The position numbers and the translations under genes were made by a program. Shown here one piece after another: positions 21,550 to 59,216 of a stretch of DNA of 64,000 nucleotides (its first letter is position 1; every line of letters begins with the position of its first letter). Under the pieces are notes generated by a model that was not told where the DNA came from, did no database searches, and worked only from the letters and a program-made list of their open reading frames with translations. The stretch comes from Luscinia megarhynchos (Eukaryota > Chordata > Aves > Passeriformes > Turdidae), in the NCBI GenBank assembly GCA_034336665.1, contig CM067592.1, positions 45,227,761 to 45,291,760 on the forward strand. The letters run 5' to 3'.

Positions 21550-24500
21550 CAGAAACGGGTACCAAACACCAAAGCCGCCCAGTCTGCCAAACACCATGAG
21601 ACTGGAAACAATGGTGGAGACTTGAAAAAGATTTCCTTTGAACCCCCAAGTCCCAATCCACCAGCTGGTGAGGGAGGAAGGGCAGAAGAGACATGGGTTT
21701 TCCTTCAAGGATGGTATTTCTCCAGAATAACTTTGGGAGAGCAGCTCTCTGGCAGCAGGCTGGCACCTGGGAAGGCATTCCTAAGTGTCCCTTACAAGCT
21801 TTCCCTGAAACTAGCAAAGTTTCAGGGCAGAGGAGTCCACAGTATAACCCAACAAGCCTTTCTCAGCCCTGACAACTGCTGCTGATGGCACAGGAACTTC
21901 AGACAGAGGAAAGACAGAAAAAGGGGAGAAAGAAGAGTGTGAGGGCTTGGAATTAGTGCCCACATCCTTTGGAAGGCAGCACACATGTAGGGAATAGGGG
22001 CACATTAGCAGCCTCAGCTGCATCCCCCTTCTCTTTCCCTGTTTTAAGGTTGGATTTTTAAAAAAATCTCCCCAGCTAAAATTAGAGGGACATGTTGCTC
22101 CATCCTAGGCTACTTGTGCCAGCAGGGGTTGGGTTAGCATTTGGGTATACCTGGGTGTCCCCAGTCATGTACTCAGTGTCTCAAAAGAGCTTCTGTTTGT
22201 TACCCTGCTGCTTCTCATCCCTCTTCTTGCACCTCCCTACAGCAAAAAGTACTTCTGTGCTGACAGTGGACAAGTGAACATCTCCTCTAGCACCTGGGCC
22301 ACAGTAAAAGCCATGGATTTGGCCTTAGCAGCATCTGTCAGAGTTCATCCTTAGCTTGTGCACTGAAAGCCTTCAGAGCAGAAGGAGCATGTCCCAGGCT
22401 CCCTGTGAAACAAGGCACTCAATAATTAACAAAAATAGACCAATCATAATTCATTGCTTTCATTAATCCATTGTAGTTCATTCAGATTTTGTGCTGCAAG
22501 CAGAACACTTTTATTACACAGGCTCTCTGGTCTTCCAGCCACATTTCAAAGCATGATACCACAACTGAAAACTAGCTGATGGGAAAGAATTAAAGTGTAA
22601 CTGGCTCCTTTCCTTCCTCTTCAATCACACCCTCTTGCTTCCCACATGACACTCCCCCAGTGCCCTGGCAGACTTCCCACTTACTGCCTTTTGATGACAG
22701 GCAGGAGTTTCAGACCTGAGCTGAGGGCTGAGGAAGATGGCATCCTGCTGAGGGCAGCTCCCTCGAACCTGCCCAGGTTCAAGGCAAACAACTCTCAGCA
22801 GAGCCCTAGTGATGCTCCTGCTTCCACAGGCAGGGGAGGGATCCTCTGGCACTGGGTGTTCTAAGTCCCAGGCAGGATTGAGGCTGCATATCCATGCTCC
22901 ACAGGCATGGAGATGCTCACATCTAGGAAGACTGGTTTCATGTGCTTTGGTTGGAAGATGACACCTGGGAAGAGACAGCAAGTTTCAATGTAAAGACACA
23001 GTCAGGATGCACAGCTGGGAATGGGATTGACACTTACGGATAGGAAATGTAGAGTTTCTGCTTGGCATTCTTACCTGTGCATTCCACATGCCCACCTACC
23101 CTATTTTGTAGTGACTTAGTTTTGTTTCCTTCTTTTCTCTTACTATTATTGTACTTCAGTCATGGATTCTTTCTGTGCCATTGTTGGCTCTTACTGGCAG
23201 TAAGGCAAAGATCTTTTTTTCCCCATTATCTTTCTCAATTTCTCCATATATTTTCTCCATTTATGACAACATTCTGACTTCACTTTCTATTCTTCTATTT
23301 TCCTTGTTATTGATGAACTGTAGAATCAAAACCACTCTCCTAGGACAGCCCAGCAAAGGCTAAAATCCATCTGCATTCATTGGGAATTGAAACTTTATTA
23401 AAATAGGTCTTCTCTTCGACCTCTGCCCTTTGCTTACCCATATTATCCTGGTTATCAGTTTTTTGTAATACTTGCTCAACACTGATAATTGCAGAGCAGG
23501 TGGTTCTTGCCTGTGTAACAGATGGTTGCCTTTCAGGGGCCAAAGTACAGCAGCTGAAGTTCCTACCCAAAAGGCACATAAAACATCTCCCCAGAAAATT
23601 TCCAGGGAAATAGAAACTGCCTCACCAAGTTGTGGCAAATAACAATCTGCAGATTTTTGGGAAAAGAGTCCAGGAGTATCAGCAGGTGTGTAGGTACCAT
23701 TTACCTACCATCTGAGGTGTAAGAGGTGAATTTCTATGTAACAATGTAATTATTGTATAATAATAATAATGTAATTATTACTGTGCAATAATGGTCAACC
23801 CTGCTTTAGCTGTATTCAAAACTGACCCAATACATCTACATGCCAATCTGCCATAATTTAGATGCCCTGTCAAGGAAATTATGTCATCCATGAACAACTC
23901 ACATGGAAGCCACTCTTTCAAAATGAAATATCCTCCTACACACCACTTTCCTTTTCATGGAGTCTGGCTTTCCCACAGGGCAGAAAGGATGCCAAGCAGA
24001 ACACTCCCTGTTTGAGTACAGTGCCTTACACAGTCTGCTTGCTGTCAATTTGCAGCCCGTGTTTGTCACAGTGACCCTGCCCCTCTGCATAGCCCACTGA
24101 GGAGAAAAGCACAGAATCAACACTTTCTGCAACATTCACAGCACACTCGACAGCATCTGAGAAAGAGCTCAGAGACCAGTTTCCCCCAGCAGTACCATGT
24201 GGCAGCAAGGCTGAGCTGTCTGCACAGCTCACAAGGAGCTTTGTCACATTGGCAGCAATATTGTCCTTAGCTGTGTCTGCTCTGTGCTCTCATTGTCACA
24301 AAGGGCAGGAAATTGGTTCAGCTTGGCAATAAACCATGATCCCCCCACTACTGAAGGCGAAACACACCGTGTGGAGAGGTGGAGGAAGACAAAAGGGAGG
24401 AGGAGGACTGCGAGTCTGTAGCACTTGCATCGTGTTTGAACATTTTGTGTTCTAAAACTGCAGCTCTGAGGCACAGCCAGATTCACAGGGCAGTGGAGGC

Positions 24501-26840
24501 AATGCCCAGAACAAATACAGAAACAAATTACTTCTTGTTGAATTGCTGCCATCTGCATTTCCTAGGGAGACTGAAAGACTTCTGCTGGTTAATGCACTTT
24601 GCTCCATCCAATGGGCACAGTGCAGCAGGGGCTCCTTGTGCCTGGGTACAGTCTTCTCAACCCCCTTTGACTCATTTTTTCTTCCAGGTCCCAAGACAAG
24701 AACTAAATGCAAGCGTATCTTTCCATTTCTACTCTCCTACAGAACCACCTAGCTAACAGTCCATGAAATGTGGGCAGAAATTCCAGCCAACAGACTCAGC
24801 AGTGTTTCTGAAGCTCAGGGATGCTGTGATGCATAAGACACTCAATGCTGAGATTCCTCCTGGCATCAGATCTTGCAAAAATCCATCATAAGCAGAATTA
24901 TGGGCTCACTAAGACAATTCCCAGGAAGATCACAGCCCAGGGTATTTTGTGTAAGTGGATTCCCAAGGAATAGTCTCCTTAAACAGCAAATAGTCTCCTT
25001 AACTCAGCAAACCTTGTCTGTGCTCTGAATTTCTCATACCCTGAGAAAGATTTACCAAAGCAGATAATTGTTTTTTTTCTTAATGGGTTCAGACAGATTG
25101 TACCTTTCACTTCAGGTGTGGAGTTCTGTCAAAATAGCACTCCTACCTGCTACCTCAGGTGAATTTAGCAGCTAACCATTCGACATGACCTCTAGTTAAC
25201 TTGAAGGCTTGTATTTCTGACCCTCATCCCTAGCCCCTCCCCTGCAGTAAACTGAAGTCACACAACAATTCTTTATCTGCTCCACTCTTCTTCTGTTAGT
25301 AAATTGATGATCTTGACTTGTTGAGGACATTACACAAACATGAGGGTACACAGAATTGTATGACCTTACAAATTCATTATTGTGATTGTCTTCTCTGTGA
25401 CTTCCTCAGTATCTGGTATTGATATTTGTCAGTAAATGTCAAATCCTACAGTAGTTGTATTGTTTCCTGTCCTTCAGTTAATGCATTGTAGAACACATTC
25501 ATTTTTTGAATGAGACACCCCATTAATAACAGACAGATGGTCTAGTGATAGAATTCATTTTAGTATGTGAGTAGGAAGTCATCCAAGATCAAAACTGACA
25601 TCTTTATTTTTTGATGCTGTGTCATTTGCAGTATTCCACTGTATTTATTCCTTTTGTGGCTAACTGATCATTCTCCATGCTGAAGTCTTAAAGATGAAGT
25701 TCAATCACTTCTTTTCATGCTCTGCAACCTCCTTTCCCTCCTCTATTTCCTTAAAACTGTTCATGCTGGCACAAGAGGCAGTGGAATACACAGGAAGATG
25801 AAAAGCAGTTTGCAGTAACTATTTTTTAAATTTGGCCTTGCTCTTCAGAAGGAAAAGACACAGCAAAATGTTGTAAGGCCAAGCAAAATTAAATCATACA
25901 GGCTCCTGGCTCTGCACATTGGACTAGATTTGTGTAGAAAGGCAGTGTATGTTGCAATAGGGTAGTAATAACCTCTGTACACAGAAGGGATATGTCTATG
26001 ATCAGCAGCAGGTCAGTAAATTGCAGAGCAAGAGCAAGCTGTAAGAGAGCCAATACTTCAGATATTGCAAAAACGTGTTTTAGCAGTATCAGTATGCATA
26101 ATTACTTATTCCAATTAGCATGATTGTTTTATGATTTTTTTTCTAATTACTATTAAAAACTATCACAGCTACTTGCTAAATATGTTGTTTTTATAAGATG
26201 GCAGACCCTATAAATATTATGATCCATGTACTTAACTAGCCTGTTGCACATGAGAAGAAGATTTCTATTCCTTGTTTAGCATACTATTCTTTCTTGTCGA
26301 ACTCACGGACTTACAGTTTTTAAGTAAGTCTATATGATGGCCCAAGCTTCTAGTACTCAAAAGAGCTGTGAACTGCTTAACTTCTCTCTCCATATTCCTC
26401 CCTTTACTGCCTCTCAAAAAAAATCAGACATTCTCCAAACTCTAGCAAATGTGATTTTGTGAAAATTATTCTCCTGCACACACAAATCTATAGGAAGAAA
26501 CAGTGAGACAGAGGAACTTGGTGGGGTATCTCCCAGTACATTTATCACGGAGGACTCTGCTGGCTTGGGCATCTGCACAACTGTTACACTCTCCTAGTGG
26601 TGCCAGGATGAGTTTCTCCAACATGTCCATTTCAAAATCATTTTGTTCTAGGTACCAGAAGTCTGATGGTATCTGAGTTCTTTCACAATTGGAAACTGCA
26701 CTTTAAGACACAGTGATGAGTTAAGCTGTGCAGTGCAATCCACTGCAAAAGCCAGCATGTGAGACTGTGCTAGGCAGAATATGCATTTCAGAACTGATGG
26801 CTCACATTCTATTTGCATGCTTTGAAAAGCACAGCAATTG
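21550..26840. other. Intergenic, no gene recognised
   Basis: I found no exon with recognisable protein similarity on either strand, and ORFs stay below 130 codons and look random. There is a short TAATAA-type run near 23755-23780. A local 20-base duplication, 'aatagtctccttaa..cagcaaa', lies at about 24971-25012. Old repeats too decayed to name are likely present. Confidence 0.4.
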
Positions 26841-26847
26841 TGGATGC

Positions 26848-29275
26848 AGCAATTCACAGACAGAATATCCTGAGTTGGAAGGGACCCATCACAGGATCGT
26901 TCTGTCCAACTCCTGGCCCTCCATCACCATTCTGGAGAATCACACCATGTGCCTTTTTTGAACTCGTCACGCTTTGTGCTGTGACCACTTCCCTGAGGAG
27001 CCTGTTCCAGTGCCCAAACACCTTCTGGGTGAAGAGCCTTTTCTGATAATCCAACCTAAACCTCCACTGACTCAGTTTCATGCCATTTTCTCGAGTCCTG
27101 GTCACAAGTTTCAGTTCATTTTCTCTGTCACTGGTCACAAGAGTCAAGATATCAGTGCCTGCCCCTTCACTTGTGAGGATGCTGAAAACTGCAATGAGGT
27201 CTCCCCTCAGCCTCCTGCAGGCTGAACAGAGCAAGTGATCTCCAGCTGCTCCTTGTATAGCTTCCCCTCCTGACCCTTCACCATCTTCACTGGCCTCCTT
27301 TGAGCATTCTCCAAAAGCTTAATGTCTTTTTTGTATTGTGGCAGTGCCCATTTCTGCCCCCAGCTCTGGAGGTGAGGCTGCCCCAGCTCAGAGCAGAGCA
27401 GGACAATCCCCTCCCTTGCCCAGCTGTGATGCTGTGCCTGATGCTCCCCAGGACACAGGTGGCCCTCCTGGCTGCCAGGGCACTGCTGACTCATGTTCAG
27501 CTTGCCGCTGACCAAGACCCCCTGGTCATTTTCCATGGAGATGCTCTCCAGCCTCTCATTCCTCTCATTCTATACACACACCCAGGGTTGCCATGGCCCA
27601 GGCACAGAATCTGGCACTTTCTCTCACTTAACTTAATACAATTGATGCCTATCCAGCCTCCTCATTCATCCAGAATTCTCTACAAGCCTCTGAGGTACTA
27701 GACAGCTTGTCCCAATTTAGTGTTGTTGGCAAACTTACTTAGCATCCCTTCCAGTCTTGTGTCCAAGTAATTTATAAAGATTTTGAAGAGCACAGTGCTG
27801 AGGTTGGAGCCCTGTGGAACCCCACCAGTGACAGGTCACCAGTCTCATGTCACCCATTCACTGTAATATTTGTGCCTGATCCGTGAGCCAGCTGCTCACC
27901 CACCCCATTACATGTTTATCCAGCTGTGTGCTGGATAGTTTGTGCAGAAAGTTACTGACAGAGATAGTATGGAAACCTTTACTGAAACCCGAAAAGATTG
28001 TATCACCTGGCTTCCCTTGTTCAGCTTGGTGGGTTATGTTGCTGTAGAAGGAAATCAAGTTGGACAAGCAGGACTTTCCCCTCATGAAGACCTGTTGGCT
28101 GTGACAAATGACTGGGTTCTTCTCCAGGTGTTTTTCAGTACTCCCAGAATAATCCTTTCCACGATTTTACTGGGCAGTGAAGTGAGACTTCACCGTAGTT
28201 TTTGGAGTCTTCTTTTCCTTCTTGAAAATTTGGATAACATTCACTTGCTTCCAGCCAGCTGGAACCTCTCCAGATTCCCAAGACTGCTCAAAAACCATTG
28301 TGAGAGGCTTTCTGATGACTTCAGCCAAACTTTGAGGGTTCCTGGATGAATCCCAACAGACCCCATAGATTTGCAGGCACCCAGCTGGAGCAGAAGATCC
28401 TGAACAAGTTTAGGGTCAAAAGGAAATTGTTCTTTCTTGTAGCCATGGTCCTCCAGGTCAGGTCACTGACACCCCCCGGATCCATGTTGAAGACAGAGGC
28501 AAAGAACGCATTAAACACCTCTGCCTTGCCCCTGTCCCTGTTTGCATCCTCATCCTGTAACGTGCTGATGTTATTTCTACACTGTCTTTTGCAATTAATA
28601 TATTTGAAAAGACTGCTTTTATTGTCCCCATTTCTGGACAGCTCCCATTCCAGCTGAGTTTTGGCTGCATAAATTTTTTCACTAGTGGGAAGCAGCATCT
28701 CTGCATTCTCCCCATGTTACCTGACCTTACTTCCACTAGGCATACACTTTACTTTTTGCCTTTATTTCCAAGAGAAGATTCCTGCTCAGCCAAGCTGGCC
28801 TCCTGCCTCATCTGCCTGACTTCCAACATTTAGGAATTGCCTGCTACTGTGACCCTAGGAGATGATGTTTAAAAAGTGATCATCACTGATCGACCCCAGC
28901 ATCTGCCCAAACATTTTCCCAGAGGATTTTACTTACTAGGTCTGCTCTCCTCATGTCCAGAGCTGAGGTTTTGCCGGGATTTTCCCTTCCATCAACAAAG
29001 ATTTTAAATTTAACAACTTCGTGGCCACTGTGGCCAAGACGGATGCCAATCTCCACTCACAAAATCCTCTGTTGGCACACAGTAGGTCAAGGAGGAAATC
29101 TTTCCCAGCTGGTTCCCTTCCCTTCTGTAAAGCTGTCAGGTTTTTAAGAATGTTACAGCCTGGGCTGTACCAGCTGTATGACAGTTTCCAGTTGATTTCT
29201 GGTAAGTTGAAGTCCCCCATAAGGATAAGGGCAGTTGATATGGAAGTGTCCCCTAGTTCCTCAAAGAATCATTGA
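26848..29275 (-). mobile_element. Long CR1 LINE copy with endonuclease and RT remnants
   Basis: Read on the minus strand from about 29275, the order is as follows: endonuclease end (MGDFNLPEINW), inter-domain segment (GKAEVFNAFFASVF near 28530), reverse transcriptase (KGFHTISVSNFLHKLSSTQ near 27950) and post-RT segment (EGIVLLCSELGQPHLQSWGQ). The conserved C-terminal part ([19 protein letters not shown] near 27000) follows. The 3' end near 26850 has the usual 'cagaatatcctgagttggaagggaccc' on the plus strand. Stops and shifts show it is dead. It is the longest LINE copy in the window. Confidence 0.9.
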
Positions 29276-29279
29276 TAAG

Positions 29280-30670
29280 GGAAAATCCTTATGAATGTTA
29301 AATAAATACATCTACACCTACCAAGGTTAGCAAAGGCTAGAATTGGACAAAAGCTGCAGCAGTGCCACTGCTCCTGAAAAGCCAAGCCTGTAGTCTATTA
29401 CACATGTAAGGCTAAATAAAAAATTAGGAACTCCATCTGTTCTTAAGCATGCTGTCATTCCTAAATCAGTTGATAAGCACTGCGGGCATGCAAATCACGA
29501 ATCAGTAGCAAGGAAATACCACATCTGAAAGTCAGATGGCCGTGTGCACCACAGTGTGAGCTGTGGGAGAAGCAGGGTTACAGCAAGATAGAGAAACTAG
29601 AGCTGTAGGCTGTAGTTGAAAGCACGACAGGAAAACAGAATCACAAAAGTGTACACAGGATGCAGTATCTGGTGGCAGTGACATGATTTACTAGAAGCTA
29701 GCAACAGAAATTGTCAGCTAATTATTGAGAACACCAGGAGACTCACAGGCTTGTGAGCAAAGACAGATACTGCATAGGCTGAGGAAGAGAGTGAGATGCT
29801 GTGACACAAAGGCAGGGAGCAGAGAGCAGATCAGGAAAGAGGAGGAGAGCAATTCTGCTCTTCAGGCTAGCACTGGTCATGGCCAAACTACTGCTGATCC
29901 AGGAAGCTGCTCTGCAATATACTCACGTGCAAAGAAAGTGGCTTTGCAAGTATCCGAGCTCACAGATTGATACCTTTCCCTCTCCCACTGTCTCCCAAAT
30001 CCAAAAGGTATGTCTGTGAACCTGCATAAGGATTCTCAAAAGCATGAATGAAACTTCAAATATGTCTGAGTACCAAGAACATCTGCTGCAGATGCACTTA
30101 TTAAATGTCCTATGTAAATGAAAACCTCTTAAGTAACTACATCTGTTTACTTAGTTTACATTATCTTAAAACCAAAGTCACACAACTCTTTTTCTTTCCT
30201 TTTTTTGTTTCATTACCAGTTTCTTGTGTGACCCTGGCTAATGAAACCATTATAATTCAGGATCCATCATTTACTACTGTTAGGGCACTGCAAAAGTGTA
30301 ACATATATTCAGCTGATACACAGTACAAATAGTATGCCTAAGCAGCACCTTCACCCCTGCAAATTTTCTTCCAGCTAAGTAAATAAGATCTTTAGAACAC
30401 TGAACTTTAGGCAAGGCTTTGAGTACATTGAATTCTCACACTTTCAAAAATATGGTACAGCATTTCAGATCAGTTTCTTAGGCTCTCTCAATATAAAAAT
30501 AAAGAAAAAGTTGTGTGCTAAGTTGTGTGTTAAGGTGGCAAAACACCCACCTACAATACAAGTGGCTGTTGCCAGCAATATTGCAATTTGCATGATCACA
30601 CACAGAAATATGCCCAGTAATAAAAGAAAACAATACACTCCTCAGAGAAAGAACAGGACAAATTTGTGTA
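29280..30670. other. Intergenic, no feature recognised
   Basis: Only short ORFs without recognisable domains are present between the long CR1 and the likely end of the RNF38 transcript. Confidence 0.4.
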
Positions 30671-31317
30671 AGTGTACATTATACATTTATTACCGAACAA
30701 CTCTCTCAACTCCAAAATTGGGCACAGGGATTAAAAATAAAAATTCATTGCACTACCTAGTAAAGCATTACTAGTAACTCTCATAAAAAATGTACAAATT
30801 TTGTTAAAAATTTATCAAGCCTTCAAATGATTTGGTTACAGATATTTATAATACATTTAAAACTACATGTTAAATGATACAATAGCATATGATTTAAAGA
30901 AAACACTTAACAAAATAAGATTCCAACAAAAACCATAAGCTGTCATAATAATTAGCAAGTCTGAAACACAAGTAGCAAAATGAGGTAACCATGTACCAAA
31001 GGAAAAAAACACAGCTTTTACTAAGGCCCAGAGATAACTCAGTTGAAACTGTTTTCTACAATTAAAATTAAAGCAGTTGGTAAGTCTCATGCCAAGTATC
31101 ATGCATTGTACTAACAGCTCTGAAATCACATTCAAGAGACTGTAAAAATGATGTACAACACACGGTCTCACTTTTCTAAAGAAAGCAGAAAAATGAGACA
31201 CTGGAATTATCTGTAGGCCTTGATATCCACCAAAATGTCAAATTAAATTGACAGTTTATGCAAAAAACACAGCAGTGCCAATATGATAAAGCAAACATAT
31301 TGGAGGTTGGACAGTTT

Positions 31318-31353
31318 TTTGCCTTTTTTTTTGCTTTTTTTTTTTTTTTTTTT
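31318..31353. repeat. Poly(T)-rich tract
   Basis: T-rich tract with a G/C interruption, within the inferred RNF38 3' UTR. On the transcript it is an A-rich run, so it could cause false internal priming in cDNA data. Confidence 0.85.
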
Positions 31354-33570
31354 TGACAAAAAGAGAGTCATTGGATGGCAGAAAGACAATGAACATAAAA
31401 GAAGTGTTGCTGAATTGAGGTGCTGTCAGGCACCACGGCAGCTGTGCATAATACATGGCAGTTAAGAGCTGAACATAAATCCCCTGCCCTTGACAGTCAC
31501 CACAGAGGATGTGGTTGTAGCCTGTCTGAGCTGATTCAAAACATAAGCATGTGTGCTCTTTGTACACACTAACCACGGGAAGCAAGTCCACATTCATCCA
31601 TGCAAACCAAAGAACCATTCCAGAAGAGATGAGCCATAAGAGTGCAACAATTAATTGCAGGATTTTACCAACTTAGACCCTCCATCTCCAAGATCTCCCA
31701 TGGTTTCACTGAATTTTAGCGGGGGAAAAGGGACATTTCTCCAGTTCCAGAAAGACAACTACTTTCCCTCGGCTTCAGAAGTATGTGTCTTGTTTACTTG
31801 TATCAAGTTTAGAAAAAGTACCCTCTTTCCATGCTTTGAACTGAGTACTAAACACAGAAACATTAGTCATGTTTAAATCTGTACATGGATTTTTTTCTTT
31901 TGCAGTTATATAAAAGAGGCTAAGTTTTGTAAGACATACGTGGCATATGCTTTTTAAACATGATTTTATTTGTTAAAAAAATAAATTTTATTACATGTAA
32001 TTTAACCTGCTAGGTGCTATTGTGAAAAGTCTATTCTTTAACTCCACTGGAAGAGAGAAAAAAGAAATTCTAATATTTTGAAGTGGAAGTAACAGCATTT
32101 TTATTTATTTTAGTGTTCCTAAGTAAGGAATGGAAATCTTCACTGTCTTTGAGAACTATCTGCATAACTAAACATAGGGAAAAAACATCTGAAACAGGGA
32201 AAATTTGTGCTTTTATTTAGCTGCACCAAGAGCTGTAACTGGTTTGTAAAATCTTCAGAGGAAAACCAGCATGGAGAACATCTAACACTGTTTGAAATTT
32301 TAACTGATACTAAAGCATAGCAGCATACAGAAGCATCAGAAATGATAAACAATAAACTTAAAGCTGAAACTGGCAGCAAGTTGTAGCAATACTGGTAATT
32401 GTGCCACTTGTGCTGCTGCAACCAAAGTAATGACACTGAATTTATGACAAGAGTTTCATTGCAAAAAGTGCATACTTTTAATAACTGTGGAATATGCAGA
32501 CCTAAACATGCTAGAACACATTGGACACGTTAACAGTGTGAATGTTACAAAGAAAGCTCATTTTTTTAATGGCCCAAATAAAATATTATTCAGAGCACTT
32601 GAATAGACATTATCCCCTCATTTCACAGCACTGTTCAGGAAAGTATTCCAAATTTCTCCTCTAGTGGAGCACTCTGGAAACTTGATTGCAAAAACTTAGG
32701 GAGTTCCTTCCTCCTATTACACTTATCATGAAATAAGGAAGGGAAAGAAGCAGCATCAGGGCAACTGCAGGTAATGACCAAAACCTACCTCCTCTTGTTA
32801 TAGGATGAAAGAAATATGAAATTTTACTTCTCTGAGAAAACGCTAAAAATGTATTTTATTCATGAAGTTGCAGGAACAAATTGTAACTTTTTACAAGTTA
32901 TTTTAGTTACATACCAGCTTCCTTGTAGATGACAAAGATTGTACGTGATTAAAGCCAATGTTTATAAGCTAAAAGATGATGTCCTAAGCAAGTACAATGG
33001 GCAAAAGTTAAGAGCTTTTCCACAAGACCAGGACACCCTCAGTGAACTTTCTGCTTCCTTTCATGGAAGAAAGATGTAACTGGCAAACCCAGCTAGAAAA
33101 ATTTAGAAGGAAAACAGAAAAGCATTGATATTCATATTAGCAGTTGAAAACATCAATATTGCTAATTGTGATATTGCGAATCTACATTGATAAAATAACT
33201 TGTAAATCAGCCATTAAAAAATCCGGAGTTTGTAACATATGATAAAACCCCCAAAGTTACTCAGGTATGAACAATCAATGCATTCTTTAGTGGTACACAC
33301 TTAAAGCCTCCAGTGAAGGGGAAGCATAACAGCTGTTTGTTTGAATAGTAGTAGGTAGAAAGGTCTTTACACCTGTAAGTACGTTGGGGACAAAATACTA
33401 AAAGTCTGTAATTGCTGCACCCATTGCATTCAGTGTGCAACTGCAAACACAAGGAAAGGAACCAGTGTACAGTACTAGTACTGTTTAAATAACACACAAG
33501 ATTATACATTGCAGCATAATTATTACTACACACATACGTTCTCAGTACATGCTGGTATATAGGTTCTCAA

Positions 33571-33585
33571 ACACACACACACACC
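33571..33585. repeat. CA microsatellite
   Basis: Short (CA)n run followed by a looser C/A-rich stretch to about 33640, within the inferred RNF38 3' UTR. Confidence 0.8.
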
Positions 33586-34066
33586 CAGTCACAAGCACAC
33601 TTCACTCACCTTCCCACAGGCAAACACACACTCACACTGTTCATCCCCACTCACAGTATCTGAAGGCTCTATATAAGGTAGATTGCTATATTGTTTGGAG
33701 CTACCACTTTTTTTTCCTTTTTCTTTTATATAAAAGCACATGCTAAAAGATCACATCCACAGTAATCTCGCAGCAATACTTGGAATGATCACACAAAACC
33801 CAGGGAATGTTAGTGCACACACAAAATTAAGCTAAAAAAAAAAAATCTTTGGAGTTCCAATCACACTTGTTAGTATAACAATCTTGTAACTGTGAAGACT
33901 AGTTATAAGCTTTATAATTGATTAAGTCACACAGTGCAAAGTAAGGTCCATTGACCCTTTTGTGTAAAGGGTAGGCTGGAAGCCACATGGGTAGGTAAGT
34001 TCAATAGAGAGTTCATATATACATGTGACCAGAAACAGCCAAACCAGATTTGTGCTCTTAGATTGG

Positions 34067-59216
<25,150 letters not shown>

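Larger units (their letters stand above)
30680..34066 (-). other. RNF38: RNF38 3' UTR (inferred extent)
   Basis: AT-rich non-coding sequence follows the RNF38 stop. Candidate minus-strand poly(A) signals read AATAAA at 31970-31965 and at 30691-30686, and the second would give a 3' UTR of about 3.4 kb. Mammalian RNF38 transcripts also have long 3' UTRs. A T-rich run at 31318-31353 (A-rich on the transcript) and a CA repeat near 33571-33585 lie inside. The true end is not determined. Confidence 0.5.

Noticed and set aside
27300..28700. Plus-strand ORFs of 103-135 codons in 27.3-28.7 kb
   Set aside because: They are the antisense of the CR1 reverse transcriptase region and not host genes.
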